Origin: Rhizobium sp. C4
Lineage (GTDB): Bacteria > Pseudomonadota > Alphaproteobacteria > Rhizobiales > Rhizobiaceae
Direction: 5' to 3'
Assembly (NCBI RefSeq): GCF_021026315.1
Contig: NZ_JAJNCX010000001.1
Coordinates: 656,631-720,630, forward strand
DNA: 64,000 nucleotides
In this document: positions 7,491 through 15,997 of the stretch, piece by piece
Layout of the letters: the number at the start of each line of letters is the position of its first letter
Numbering within the stretch: position 1 is the stretch's first letter
The notes under the pieces: generated by a model
Databases searched by the model: none
What the model saw: only the letters and a program-made list of their open reading frames with translations
Told to the model about the DNA's origin: nothing
Translations under genes and position numbers: made by a program

Positions 7491-8009
7491 ATGAGCGATG
7501 CGCATGAAAACACGCCCGACGATGTCGACAGGATCGTCAAGCAATGGAACCGGGAGCGACCGGATCTGGATGTCGGGCCCATGGGGCTGATCGGCAGGAT
7601 CGGACGCTTGCGCGAGACGCTTTTCCGCGAACAGGAAAAGGTCTTCGCCCGCTTCGGCCTGAACTATTCCGGCTTCGATGTGCTGGCGACCTTGCGGCGG
7701 CACGGTGCGCCCTACACGCTTTCGCCCGGCGCCCTGATGGACAGCATGATGATCACCTCCGGCACGGTGACGAACCGGATCGACCAGCTGGAAAAGGCCG
7801 GCCTCGTCTCGCGCGAGCCCAATCCCGACGACCGCCGCAGCATGCTGGTGGCGTTGACGCCGGCGGGGCTCAAGGTGATCGATGAAGCGGTTGCGGCGCA
7901 TGTGGAGAACCAGCACCGGATCGTCGGTCCGCTGTCCCCGGACGAGCGCGTGGCTCTGGATGCGCTTCTTTCGCGCTTTCTCAGCCGACTCGCATCGGGC
8001 GACGACTGA
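7491..8009 (+). CDS. MarR-family transcriptional regulator
   Basis: 172 residues with a MarR winged helix-turn-helix. The recognition helix region is MMITSGTVTNRIDQLEKAGLVSR and the wing is NPDDRRSMLVALTPAG. Terminal helices for dimerisation flank it. It is divergent from the EamA exporter, and the two palindromes between them are its probable binding sites, so it most likely represses both the exporter and itself until a ligand binds. Ligand unknown. Confidence 0.9.
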   Translation: MSDAHENTPDDVDRIVKQWNRERPDLDVGPMGLIGRIGRLRETLFREQEKVFARFGLNYSGFDVLATLRRHGAPYTLSPGALMDSMMITSGTVTNRIDQLEKAGLVSREPNPDDRRSMLVALTPAGLKVIDEAVAAHVENQHRIVGPLSPDERVALDALLSRFLSRLASGDD

Positions 8010-8025
8010 GGGGCCGCGCCATCAT

Positions 8026-8547
8026 CTATTGATCCGTCAAAAGCGCGCGATATCGCGAACGGTCCTCTTCGGTCATGAAGACATCATCGGCGCAGCGGTT
8101 GGCCTGGACCGCTTTCCAGCGGCCGTTCCGTTTTTCAAGCAGCGCCTCCAGCAGAGCCGTATCCGGGTCCTGCTCGCACTGGCCCCAAATTTCGGCGGCG
8201 ACCGGACGGCCATCGGATTTGTTGCGGACCTTGCCGCGAAAATAGGCCATGTGACCGTCACTGCGCAGGACCTCGACGACGAAGACAATGGGCACACGAT
8301 CATTGAGATCGGCATTGGCCTCGCGCACGGCGTCGAGAATGGCCTTACGCTCGGGGTCGCCCTTGGAGACATTGTGCGCACGGGACCGTTCCGCAACAGG
8401 CGTCGCAAGCGGATGCGATTGATACTCACGGCGGGATTGCGAGATCCCGGTTCCGTGCATGGCGGCCTTTGCCGGCTCTACCATCATCAGGGCGGACAGC
8501 GCGGCGATGAGGCAGGCGGACAGACTATGCTTCGTTTCAAGTTTCAT
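8026..8547 (-). CDS. Secreted protein of unknown function
   Basis: 173 residues with a signal peptide (basic start, SLSACLIAALSALMMVEPAKA). The mature part contains KGDPERKAILDAVR, VPIVFVVEVLRSDGHMAYFRG and ALLEKRNGRWKAV, a pattern I associate with small periplasmic proteins of unknown role. Its start overlaps the stop of the upstream membrane-protein gene by four bases (ATGA), so the two are translated from one message. It ends a run of three minus-strand envelope genes. Confidence 0.75.
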   Translation of the reverse strand: MKLETKHSLSACLIAALSALMMVEPAKAAMHGTGISQSRREYQSHPLATPVAERSRAHNVSKGDPERKAILDAVREANADLNDRVPIVFVVEVLRSDGHMAYFRGKVRNKSDGRPVAAEIWGQCEQDPDTALLEALLEKRNGRWKAVQANRCADDVFMTEEDRSRYRALLTDQ

Positions 8548-8960
8548 GGCATTTCGTTCCTTTCAGACGGCAACTTGCCCTGCGGGAAAAAGAGGCGCGT
8601 GAGGACCATGTTGAACCCGAGCGCGAGACCTGCAGACAGGCCGAGAGCAAACGGCATGAGTAGCGGCTCCGCACCGTGTATCCGGCCGGACACATAGAAT
8701 GGCACGAGGAGCATCGCGCCGAACACGAAGGCCAGGGCTGCAAGGCTCGCCAGCCGGCTGCCTGCCCGCCACCCGCGAGAGGCGAGCCTGACATCAAGCC
8801 GCCCCGCGACAAACGCCGGTGCGGCACCGATCACATAGGCAGGCGCCAGAATGCTGAAGACCAGCGGCGCGCCAATCGGCCAGGCACCGAAGGACACCAG
8901 GAGAAGCAGCCCCGCGAGCGGCGGCATCACCAGCGCCAACGTCAGCGCATGAAACGGCAT
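8544..8960 (-). CDS. Small membrane protein, about four transmembrane helices
   Basis: 138 residues from the ATG at 8960, preceded by GAAGG; the longer in-frame extension upstream overlaps the neighbouring secreted-protein gene and is low-complexity Arg-rich sequence. Hydrophobic stretches begin near residues 5, 30, 70 and 103. No known family recognised. It overlaps the downstream secreted-protein gene by four bases, suggesting linked function at the envelope. Confidence 0.65.
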   Translation of the reverse strand: MPFHALTLALVMPPLAGLLLLVSFGAWPIGAPLVFSILAPAYVIGAAPAFVAGRLDVRLASRGWRAGSRLASLAALAFVFGAMLLVPFYVSGRIHGAEPLLMPFALGLSAGLALGFNMVLTRLFFPQGKLPSERNEMP

Positions 8961-9013
8961 CAGCGCCTTCGCGCCCGGGAGATCCGGCTGGCCTGAATTC
9001 CGGTCAGCCCCAC

Positions 9014-9538
9014 TCACGGGATCGGAGCGGCGACGCCCTCGTAGACGATCTTCATTTCCGTGCCCGCCTTCAGCATGGTCTCGGCGATCGGCAGACCGCT
9101 CTTGTCGTCGATGAAAACGGTCTTCTTCTCTCCGGGAACATTGCCGGACGCCGCGTTGGGCGAGATTTCGTAAGCCGTCACCGCGACGCCATCGAGCTGT
9201 TGAGCCCCGATCTTGCGGCAATCGGTGACCGTCTTGGGCGATGGCATCTTCTGTTTCATCAACGCGCGAACCTGGGCACTCACGGGCATTTTGGACCATG
9301 GATCCGCTGCGCCGACGCGGCTATACATCGCGTCCTGGGTCAGGATGAACTCGACCAGATCCTTCATGCCCTGCGTCTTTATCGTCTTCTTCATGGCGGG
9401 CGCCTTAAACTGCGCTTCATAGGCATCGAAGACCGGCTGGCAGTCGGCGGCGGCTTGCGCGGTGGAATGGGCAGCCCAGAAGACGCCCAGGGCGAGGAGC
9501 ATGGAAGAATATCTGCCTGTCACCATTGAGCGATACAT
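9014..9538 (-). CDS. Periplasmic protein of unknown function
   Basis: 174 residues from MYRSMVTGRYSSMLLALG, a signal peptide ending at AQA before AADCQPVFDAY. The mature part has two cysteines (ADCQP and VTDCRK) that could form a disulfide, and a C-terminal GEKKTVFIDDKSGLP segment typical of small beta-rich periplasmic proteins. It begins the three-gene minus-strand group with the membrane protein and the second secreted protein. Function unknown. Confidence 0.75.
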   Translation of the reverse strand: MYRSMVTGRYSSMLLALGVFWAAHSTAQAAADCQPVFDAYEAQFKAPAMKKTIKTQGMKDLVEFILTQDAMYSRVGAADPWSKMPVSAQVRALMKQKMPSPKTVTDCRKIGAQQLDGVAVTAYEISPNAASGNVPGEKKTVFIDDKSGLPIAETMLKAGTEMKIVYEGVAAPIP

Positions 9539-9824
9539 GCCGGGGTTCCCATCTTTGTTCGCATGCAGGCGCCCTTCCCTGTCAGGCCAGGGCACGATGC
9601 GGGCATGCTGTTTCAAGAGCAGTGTCAGAATTGACCAACATCGGTTTCAGCACAAGCCGTAGAACAAGCGACCGGCACTGCAACCTCTGGAGGCCGATGT
9701 CTTTGCTCCCGAAAGTAACCTCGCGAACGGGACATCTGCTATCAAGACGGACAGGCGGCCCGGGATATTCGGCTCAAATCGAAAATCATTGCAGGAAAAG
9801 GAGCGCCGGCTTTCTTGCTACCGC

Positions 9825-10352
9825 CTATCGCTCAAGGCCCCAGGCCTCATACGCCGCGTCGATTGCCGCGGCCGACTGCAGACAGATCTTCGGCAGGGCG
9901 ATATCGGCGAAGGTCTTGTGGTTTCGCTCGCGATTCCTCGGCGTCACCACCGTGATGTGACGGATCATCATCCATTTGATGCTGTCCTCCCCGCCGTGCA
10001 GGCTTCCGATGCGGTTCTTCTGGAAGAGCGTGCGGCGGACATAGCGAAACAGGCTGAGTGCGGTGGGGATCTCGAGGAGGATGACGCCGGTGACCCGTGC
10101 GAAGCGCTGCGGCATGCAGACCGAATAATTGCCATCGATCACCCAACGCTCGCCGGTGAGCGCCTGATCGTGGAGCGCGACGAAGTCCTCGCGCGGGCGC
10201 GGCACCCAGTCGGTGCCGGGCAGATGATAGAGCTGATCGAGATGGATTGGCGTCAGGCCGCGTTTTCGGGCAATCGCATCGGCAAGCGTCGACTTGCCGC
10301 TGTTGGACGGACCGAGGATGCAGATGCGGTTGCCAAGGGCGGCAAGCTCCAT
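9825..10352 (-). CDS. Small P-loop kinase (adenylate-kinase/FlaR-like)
   Basis: 175 residues with a Walker A motif ICILGPSNSGKST (Lys20) and the downstream pattern HLDQLYHLPGTDW and GERWVIDGNYS, characteristic of small nucleoside/nucleotide-kinase-like ATPases often annotated as adenylate kinase or FlaR-type. It follows AMP nucleosidase on the same strand with a 27-base gap, so the pair may be co-transcribed. The substrate is not deducible from the sequence. Confidence 0.75.
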   Translation of the reverse strand: MELAALGNRICILGPSNSGKSTLADAIARKRGLTPIHLDQLYHLPGTDWVPRPREDFVALHDQALTGERWVIDGNYSVCMPQRFARVTGVILLEIPTALSLFRYVRRTLFQKNRIGSLHGGEDSIKWMMIRHITVVTPRNRERNHKTFADIALPKICLQSAAAIDAAYEAWGLER

Positions 10353-10379
10353 CGTGACATCCCCTGCCCGTCGCTCAAC

Positions 10380-11879
10380 TCACTGGAACGCCGTTTCGAA
10401 GAAGCTTCTGAGCTTGCGCGAATGAAGCTTTTCCGATGGCATTTCGGCCATCTTCTGGACGGCGCGGATGCCGATCTGGAGATGCTGGTTGACCTGCGTG
10501 CGATAGAAGGCCGTCGCCATGCCGGGCAGTTTCAGCTCGCCATGCAGCGGCTTGTCGGAGATGCAGAGCAGCGTCCCATACGGTACGCGGAAGCGGAAGC
10601 CGTTGGCGGCGATGGTGGCCGATTCCATGTCGAGCGCGATGGCGCGCGCCTGGCTCAGCCGCTTCACCGGGCCGCGCTGGTCGCGCAGTTCCCAGTTGCG
10701 GTTGTCGATGGTGGCGACGGTGCCGGTGCGCATGATGCGCTTCAGCTCATAGCCATTGTAGCCGGTGACTTCCTCGACCGCCTCTTCGAGAGCAACCTGC
10801 ACTTCGGAGAGCGCCGGGATCGGAACCCAGACCGGCAGGTCGTCGTCCAGCACATGGTCTTCGCGCATATAGGCATGCGCCAGAACATAGTCGCCGAGGC
10901 GCTGCGAATTGCGCAGGCCGGCGCAGTGGCCCAGCATCAGCCAGGCATGCGGGCGCAGGACGGCGATATGGTCGGTGATCGTCTTGGCGTTGGACGGGCC
11001 GACGCCAATGTTCACCATGGTGATGCCGGCATGGCCCTTCTTCTTCAGGTGATAGGCCGGCATTTGCGGCAGACGCGGCGCGCCGCCTTCGCTGGGCTCG
11101 GTCTCGCCCGGATAGGTGATCATGTTGCCCGGTTCGACAAAAGCGCTGTAGCCATTGCCGCCGGCGGCCATCTGCTCGCGCGCCCATTTGCAGAATTCGT
11201 CGATATAGAACTGGTAGTTCGTGAAGAGGACGAAGTTCTGAAAATGCGTCGCGCTGGTCGCGGTGTAGTGGCTCAGGCGGGCAAGCGAATAGTCGATGCG
11301 CTGGGCGGTAAAGGGTGCCAGCGGGCTCGGCTCGCCGGGCGCCGGCTCGTATTCGCCATTGGCGATCTCGTCGTCTGTCGTGTTGAGGTCCGGCGTGTCG
11401 AACAGGTCGCGCAGCTGCACTTCCGCGCCATCGACAAAATTCGCCTCGACATGCGCGCCCTCGCCGAAGGCAAAGTGCAGCGGGATGGGCGTCGCCGATT
11501 CCGACACAACGACGGGCACGCCGTGGTTCTTCATCAGAAGTTCGAGCTGTGTCTTCAGATAATGGCGGAAGAGTTCCGGGTGGGTGATGGTCGTCGTATA
11601 GACGCCGGGTGCCGTGACATGGCCATAGGAAAGGCGCGAGTCGACATGGCCGAAGCTGGAGGTCTCGATGGAGACCTGCGGATAGTAGGCCCGGAAGCGC
11701 GCCCCGGGCGTCACGCCGGTGGCGATCGCCTTGAAGGCGTCGCTGAGGAATGCCGTGTTGCGCTCGTAGAGCACTTTCAGGGCATCGACGGCTGCCGTGG
11801 CGTCATCGAAAACCTGCGGCTCGTACGGGTCTGGGGAAATGAACGGAAGGGGTCGGGTGGGGAAGATTCGCTTGTCCAT
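10380..11879 (-). CDS. amn: AMP nucleosidase
   Basis: 499 residues with the two-domain layout of AMP nucleosidase: an N-terminal regulatory domain (to ~residue 190) and a C-terminal nucleoside-phosphorylase-like catalytic domain containing MVNIGVGPSNAKTITDH, HCAGLRNSQRLGDYVLA and ALDMESATIAANGFRF (the catalytic Asp region). The enzyme hydrolyses AMP to adenine and ribose 5-phosphate in the cytoplasm and adjusts adenylate pools. The start is MDKRIFP at 11879. The P-loop kinase follows closely. Confidence 0.93.
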   Translation of the reverse strand: MDKRIFPTRPLPFISPDPYEPQVFDDATAAVDALKVLYERNTAFLSDAFKAIATGVTPGARFRAYYPQVSIETSSFGHVDSRLSYGHVTAPGVYTTTITHPELFRHYLKTQLELLMKNHGVPVVVSESATPIPLHFAFGEGAHVEANFVDGAEVQLRDLFDTPDLNTTDDEIANGEYEPAPGEPSPLAPFTAQRIDYSLARLSHYTATSATHFQNFVLFTNYQFYIDEFCKWAREQMAAGGNGYSAFVEPGNMITYPGETEPSEGGAPRLPQMPAYHLKKKGHAGITMVNIGVGPSNAKTITDHIAVLRPHAWLMLGHCAGLRNSQRLGDYVLAHAYMREDHVLDDDLPVWVPIPALSEVQVALEEAVEEVTGYNGYELKRIMRTGTVATIDNRNWELRDQRGPVKRLSQARAIALDMESATIAANGFRFRVPYGTLLCISDKPLHGELKLPGMATAFYRTQVNQHLQIGIRAVQKMAEMPSEKLHSRKLRSFFETAFQ

Positions 11880-11941
11880 GTCCCATTATAGACTGAACAG
11901 TGTAACAAGCAATCGACAGAGATTGCGGCTCGCATCGACGT

Positions 11942-12112
11942 TTACCGCGGCGACCCGCAGATCGGATCGTTTGTCAGGACGCAGGCGACTTCCGGGCCAT
12001 GATAGAAGCGAAGGTTGGAGCCGGACGTCGAGGTGACGACCGCCGAGGTCGACAGGCCAAAGACCACTCCGACCAATGCTATGATCATCATCCGCCGAAC
12101 CTGCTTGTCCAT
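11942..12112 (-). CDS. 56-residue secreted or membrane-anchored peptide
   Basis: An ATG frame with GGGGAG nine bases upstream encodes a basic start (MDKQVRRMMIIAL), one hydrophobic stretch and a tail containing YHGPEVACVLTNDPICG with two cysteines. It is short but has a good ribosome-binding site and signal-like N-terminus, so I regard it as a real gene of unknown role, located 62 bases before AMP nucleosidase on the same strand. Confidence 0.55.
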   Translation of the reverse strand: MDKQVRRMMIIALVGVVFGLSTSAVVTSTSGSNLRFYHGPEVACVLTNDPICGSPR

Positions 12113-12231
12113 GTTACGCAACTCCCCGATCCACTCTCATCGTGTGAAACGGTTCTAGCGCATCGGGACTGAACGGGTCCTGAGGCCCGCATTCAGCCGG
12201 CATTCAGAATGATGAACGGGTCCTCGAGGAC

Positions 12232-12261
12232 AAAGGAAAGGCCCGGCATTGCTGCCGGGCC
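12232..12261 (-). terminator. Intrinsic terminator after the DUF2147 gene
   Basis: Reading the minus strand, GGCCCGGCA-GCAA-TGCCGGGCC is a perfect 9-bp stem with a tetraloop, followed by TTTCCTTT, 27 bases after the stop. Confidence 0.85.
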
Positions 12262-12288
12262 CGGTCATGACCACCAAGGGAGGGATGC

Positions 12289-12630
12289 TTACTGCTTGGT
12301 GAGCTTCTCGCTCTTGCAGATCAGTCCGCCGAGCGCGCAGCCGGAAAGCGTCAGCGTGCCGCCCTCGACATGGGCCTTGCCCGAATAGGTCTTGCCTTCG
12401 TCCAGCTTGTTGACGGTGCCCTTGTAGTCGCCGCCCTTGCCGGACATGCAGCCGATGGACTTGCCCTTGTATTCGTTGTTCAGCACGGTGCCGCAATATT
12501 TGTCGCCGGTACCGGAATACTGGATCAGCGTGCCGTTCGGACGCTTCCAGGTGCCTTCGATCGCCTCGGCCGCAAAGACCGGCGCGGCAAAAGCCGAAAT
12601 TACAATCGCTGCAGAAACCAACTTCATCAT
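12289..12630 (-). CDS. DUF2147-like secreted protein
   Basis: 113 residues with a cleavable signal peptide (MMKLVSAAIVISAFAAPVFA). The mature protein begins EAIEGTWKRPNGTLIQYS and contains GDKYCGTV and SIGCMSGKGG, the DUF2147 pattern of a small beta-barrel periplasmic protein. Four cysteines could form disulfides. GGAGGAGG precedes the start. It stands alone with its own terminator. Function of the family is unknown. Confidence 0.8.
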   Translation of the reverse strand: MMKLVSAAIVISAFAAPVFAAEAIEGTWKRPNGTLIQYSGTGDKYCGTVLNNEYKGKSIGCMSGKGGDYKGTVNKLDEGKTYSGKAHVEGGTLTLSGCALGGLICKSEKLTKQ

Positions 12631-13165
12631 TCAGAGACCTCCTCCAGGGCGCCATCGCCATGCCTGCATCCTCTGACAGGCTGGCATCCGCCATGCTCCT
12701 ATGAAAACCACTGCCTGCCAAGCCCCTCAGGCCGTGGCGACAGACGAACAATATCTTCCGCGCACGTAAAGGTAAATGGGATTTTTGCGGCGTTTTCGCG
12801 GTCCTTGCCGGGAACTCTGAAAAGGCCTTCGTTTCGCTTGGTTAGCGTTTCGTTGAAATCGCCGATTGAATAATTCGTAAAATTTGCGCCAAAAGCCCGG
12901 CATCGCAAGGCTTCTGATGTTTAACAAAAAGCCAAGTTTACCAATCATTTGAACTTTGTTTTCGTCCAATTAAGGATGCCTTTTAAGCGCCTGTTGAAGG
13001 GCTCGTGGGATAGTGAAGCCACAAGACGAGCACGGGAAACAACCCGGCCAGATGCACCAGGCAGGCCCCAGTCCGCAACAAGATGGGCGGGGCCAGCAAG
13101 GTGGCCCGAAAGGGAAAACAGGGATCGCATAAAACAAAAAGAAACCAGGCACAGGGATTAAGACA
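12631..13165. other. Long intergenic region with no gene seen
   Basis: 535 bases between divergent genes. Short frames on both strands lack ribosome-binding sites and recognisable products. The segment from 12760 to 12970 is AT-richer and contains several TTTAAC/TTTACC-like words, compatible with promoters for both flanking genes, but nothing can be assigned. Confidence 0.5.
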
Positions 13166-13426
13166 ATGGCACGATTTGAAATGAACGAGACTTCCTCAAT
13201 GGGTGGCGAAACCCGCGCGGACGTCTTCTGCGAAATGGGTCTGATGTATGCGGCCGGCCGCGGTTGCGCCGTCGACCTCGTCGCCGCCCACAAGTGGCTG
13301 AACATTGCCGCCATCAAGGGCTCCGACCGCGCCGCTTCGCTGCGCGCCGATCTGTCGAACGCCATGACGAAGATGCAGCTCGCCCAGGCGCTCCGCGAAG
13401 CCCGCGAATGGATGACCATGCATTAA
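13166..13426 (+). CDS. Short Sel1-repeat protein
   Basis: 86 residues containing one Sel1-like repeat, CEMGLMYAAGRGCAVDLVAAHKWLNIAAIKG, the alpha-alpha unit of the TPR-like superfamily that mediates protein contacts. The C-terminal half is helical (MQLAQALREAREWM). Full Sel1 proteins have many repeats; this stand-alone unit is a compact rhizobial type. A strong terminator follows at 13536. The partner is unknown. Confidence 0.75.
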   Translation: MARFEMNETSSMGGETRADVFCEMGLMYAAGRGCAVDLVAAHKWLNIAAIKGSDRAASLRADLSNAMTKMQLAQALREAREWMTMH

Positions 13427-13808
13427 TCCGAAGTAGATCGGATCGCGGCGTGATCGCCTCTGCAGTTTATGACAAGAAGAAGAAGCCCGAAAAGGGACAG
13501 AATGCTTCGCGCAAGCAAGCTCTCGCATATTCCTGACCGCGTCGGACACCCCGGCGCGGTTTTTGCATTTTGGTAATTCGACCCGGAGCAGGTAACCACA
13601 CAGGATCCCGAACGGCCACTTCTGTTGACTCATGCCGTAAAAAGGCCAATAACGTCCTATCTTTAGGCGTTGCTTTAAGGCGTAGTTACAATTCAGAAGG
13701 CCTCGTAAACCATTTGGTTACCATAGTTTGTCACACTGGGCTCATCAGTTCCCCGCGAGGCTTTTTGCGCCTCAATGCGGGTCTGCGTAACGAGTGGAGC
13801 CGAGTTTA
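13427..13808. other. Intergenic region holding one terminator
   Basis: 382 bases. Apart from the terminator at 13536-13564, it holds AT-rich words near 13700 (including the palindrome AACCATTTGGTT) that may belong to the promoter of the DUF2778 gene. No convincing coding frame. Confidence 0.5.
13536..13564 (+). terminator. Intrinsic terminator after the Sel1 gene
   Basis: ACCGCGTCGG-ACACC-CCGGCGCGGT forms a 10-bp stem (one G-T pair) followed directly by TTTT. Confidence 0.85.
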
Positions 13809-14996
13809 ATGGCAAATGTGGCAGATATCGCCGGCAGGTTCGGGGCGCAAGCCCGTCCGCACAAGGCGAAAGCGACGAAGGCTACCGGATTGAGCATGTC
13901 CCAGGGAGCGGCTATTGCAGCAACGGGCGCGACAGCGCTGTTGATCGCACTCGCCACCGTTACATCTACGCACCATGCGCCTGCTGAAACGAGCAAGATC
14001 AGGCTCACGCTGACCGATCCGCTGCCTCCGACCAAGGAGCAGTACGAAGCGCGCAATATCCGTGCCGAGAAGTCTTCGCGACTCTATCCGTTTGTTGCCG
14101 ATGCGGTCGTGACCCACGCTGCCAAGTCCTTTACCGTTCCGCCGCGCGAAGCCGTGGCCTCGGTCGATGTGCCGGTTCTGCCGAAGAAGGCGGAAGTCTT
14201 TGCACAGGCCGACATGCAGAACATGCTGCGTCTTGCCAGCGTTCCGACGCCAACAGCCGCACCGCAGATCGAGGCCGAGCCGGCCGTCGCCACCGCTTCC
14301 ATTCCGCAGAAGCCGCAAGCCGACCAGCAGGTGGCAAGCCTGGTTACGCCCGACAGCGCCGAAAGCCGCTTCAAGGTGGTGATGCAGGAACCCGACTTCG
14401 ACGCGCCGCTGCCGATGGCCCGCCCCGAAGGCTGGCCGAAGCCGCCGGCGCCGCCGGTTGCTGCCAAGAACGAAGCGCCCAAGCAGGTTCTCGCCTACGC
14501 CAACACGAAGACCGACAACGAAGACATCGGCCTGCCGCGCAAGGCGGTTGCGCCGAAGATGCAGGCTGGCGTTGCCATCTACGATATCACGGCCAAGACG
14601 GTCTACATGCCGGACGGCACGAAGTTCGAAGCGCATTCCGGTCTCGGCCAGTTCCGCGACAATCCGAAATACAAGACGATGAGGGGCAAGGGTCCGACCC
14701 CGCCCAATACGTACAAGCTCTCGATGCGCGAAACGCCGTTCCATGGCGTTCCGGCACTGCGCATGACGCCGCAGGACCGTACGCGCATGTATGGCCGCGA
14801 CGGCATCCTGACACACTCTTATCTGCGCCGCCGCCCGGGCGACTCCGCCGGCTGCATCGCCTTCAAGGACTATTACAGCTTCCTGAAGTACTACAAGCGC
14901 GGCGACCTCCACACGATCGTGGTCGTCGAAAGCCTCGGCAACGACGCCCCGACCGGCGGCAAGAAGAACTTCCTCGCCTCCCTCTTCGGCGGCTGA
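13809..14996 (+). CDS. DUF2778 protein (Tlde1-like L,D-transpeptidase/carboxypeptidase fold)
   Basis: 395 residues from ATG 13809, with GGAG nine bases upstream; GTG 13794 is in frame. Residues ~30-50 form one hydrophobic anchor (GAAIAATGATALLIALATV), followed by a long Pro/Ala/Lys-rich linker. The C-terminal ~150 residues are the DUF2778 domain with HSGLGQFRDNPKY, RGKGPTPPNTYKL and the catalytic-looking HSYLRRRPGDSAGCIAF (His and Cys as in YkuD-type enzymes). It probably acts on peptidoglycan in the periplasm. The related Tlde1 domain is known as a type VI toxin, but no secretion or immunity gene is adjacent, so a housekeeping wall role is likelier. Confidence 0.8.
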   Translation: MANVADIAGRFGAQARPHKAKATKATGLSMSQGAAIAATGATALLIALATVTSTHHAPAETSKIRLTLTDPLPPTKEQYEARNIRAEKSSRLYPFVADAVVTHAAKSFTVPPREAVASVDVPVLPKKAEVFAQADMQNMLRLASVPTPTAAPQIEAEPAVATASIPQKPQADQQVASLVTPDSAESRFKVVMQEPDFDAPLPMARPEGWPKPPAPPVAAKNEAPKQVLAYANTKTDNEDIGLPRKAVAPKMQAGVAIYDITAKTVYMPDGTKFEAHSGLGQFRDNPKYKTMRGKGPTPPNTYKLSMRETPFHGVPALRMTPQDRTRMYGRDGILTHSYLRRRPGDSAGCIAFKDYYSFLKYYKRGDLHTIVVVESLGNDAPTGGKKNFLASLFGG

Positions 14997-15020
14997 GGCA
15001 AACCAAAACTCGGTACTCCA

Positions 15021-15051
15021 AAACCGGCTTCCGCAAGGGGGCCGGTTTTTT
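15021..15051 (+). terminator. Intrinsic terminator after the DUF2778 gene
   Basis: AAACCGGC ... GCCGGTTT forms an 8-bp stem around a 12-base loop, followed by a T-run, 25 bases after the stop. Confidence 0.85.
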
Positions 15052-15131
15052 AACGTCCGAACGCCGCAAAGGTTCCCAAGTCAGCGCGCGACCACTATAG
15101 ATTTGGGAGACTTTTAAGCAGGAGTGGAACG

Positions 15132-15836
15132 ATGACCGATCTGAAAGTGGCGCTGATTACGGCAGGCGGAAGCGGCATGGGTGCTGCGGCAGCCCGCAAG
15201 CTGGCGGCCGACGGCTACAAGGTCGCGATCCTCTCCTCCTCCGGCAAGGGCGAGGCGCTGGCCGCCGAACTGGGCGGGCTCGGCGTCACCGGCTCCAACC
15301 TGTCCACCGATGACATCAAGCGTTTCGTCGATCTGTCGCTCGAGCGCTTCGGGCGCGTCGATGTGCTCGTCAACAGCGCCGGCCACGGGCCGAAGGGGCC
15401 GGTTCTCGATATTTCGGACGAGGACTGGCATCTCGGCATGGACTACTACCTGCTGAACGTGATCCGTCCGACGCGGCTCGTCACGCCGCATATGCAGAAG
15501 CAGGGTCGCGGCGCGATCATCAACATTTCCACCGCCTGGGCCTTCGAACCAGATGCACAATTCCCGACCTCCGGCGTCTTCCGCGCAGGGCTCGCCGCCT
15601 TCACCAAGCTCTTTGCCGACAAATACGCGGGCGACAATATCCGCATGAACAATATCCTGCCCGGCTATATCGACAGCCTGCCGGAGAAGGACGAACGGCG
15701 CGAGAAGATCCCCATGGGCCGCTACGGCTCGATGGAGGAAATTGCCGCGACCGTCGCCTTCCTCGCCTCGTCCGGCGGCGGCTATATCACCGGGCAGAAT
15801 CTCCGCGTCGATGGCGGGATCATGCGCTCGATCTGA
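15132..15836 (+). CDS. Short-chain dehydrogenase/reductase-fold protein with altered catalytic residues
   Basis: 234 residues with the SDR fold: nucleotide-binding ITAGGSGMGAAAA, NSAGHGPKG (NNAG equivalent) and C-terminal LRVDGGIMRSI. An ungapped comparison with FabG around the active site gives NISTAWAFEP and PTSGVFRAGL, so the usual Ser-Tyr-Lys triad becomes Thr-Ser-Arg (SxxxR instead of YxxxK). Classical SDR chemistry needs the Tyr and Lys, so it may be a non-catalytic or mechanistically different member. It stands alone with GGAG before the start. Substrate unknown. Confidence 0.8.
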   Translation: MTDLKVALITAGGSGMGAAAARKLAADGYKVAILSSSGKGEALAAELGGLGVTGSNLSTDDIKRFVDLSLERFGRVDVLVNSAGHGPKGPVLDISDEDWHLGMDYYLLNVIRPTRLVTPHMQKQGRGAIINISTAWAFEPDAQFPTSGVFRAGLAAFTKLFADKYAGDNIRMNNILPGYIDSLPEKDERREKIPMGRYGSMEEIAATVAFLASSGGGYITGQNLRVDGGIMRSI

Positions 15837-15997
15837 GCGCCCCGGGAATTTGTTGCGACGCAATAATTGCTTTACCGGCTAGCGGGCATCTGTTACCCAT
15901 AAGGCAATCGAACCAATTTGTCCGATTGCCGACACCTCACATCCCCCGTGTTTGACGCCGCGCTGCTGCGTGCCGCGTCCCTGTTGTTCCGAGAGTT

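Noticed and set aside
9789..11891. 700-codon plus-strand open frame opposite AMP nucleosidase
   Set aside because: Compositional shadow of a high-GC gene: His/Arg/Gly/Ala-rich translation without domains, while the minus strand encodes a complete AMP nucleosidase.
12727..13161. Small genes in the 12.6-13.2 kb gap
   Set aside because: Frames of 60-80 codons on both strands lack ribosome-binding sites and show only Arg-rich translations.
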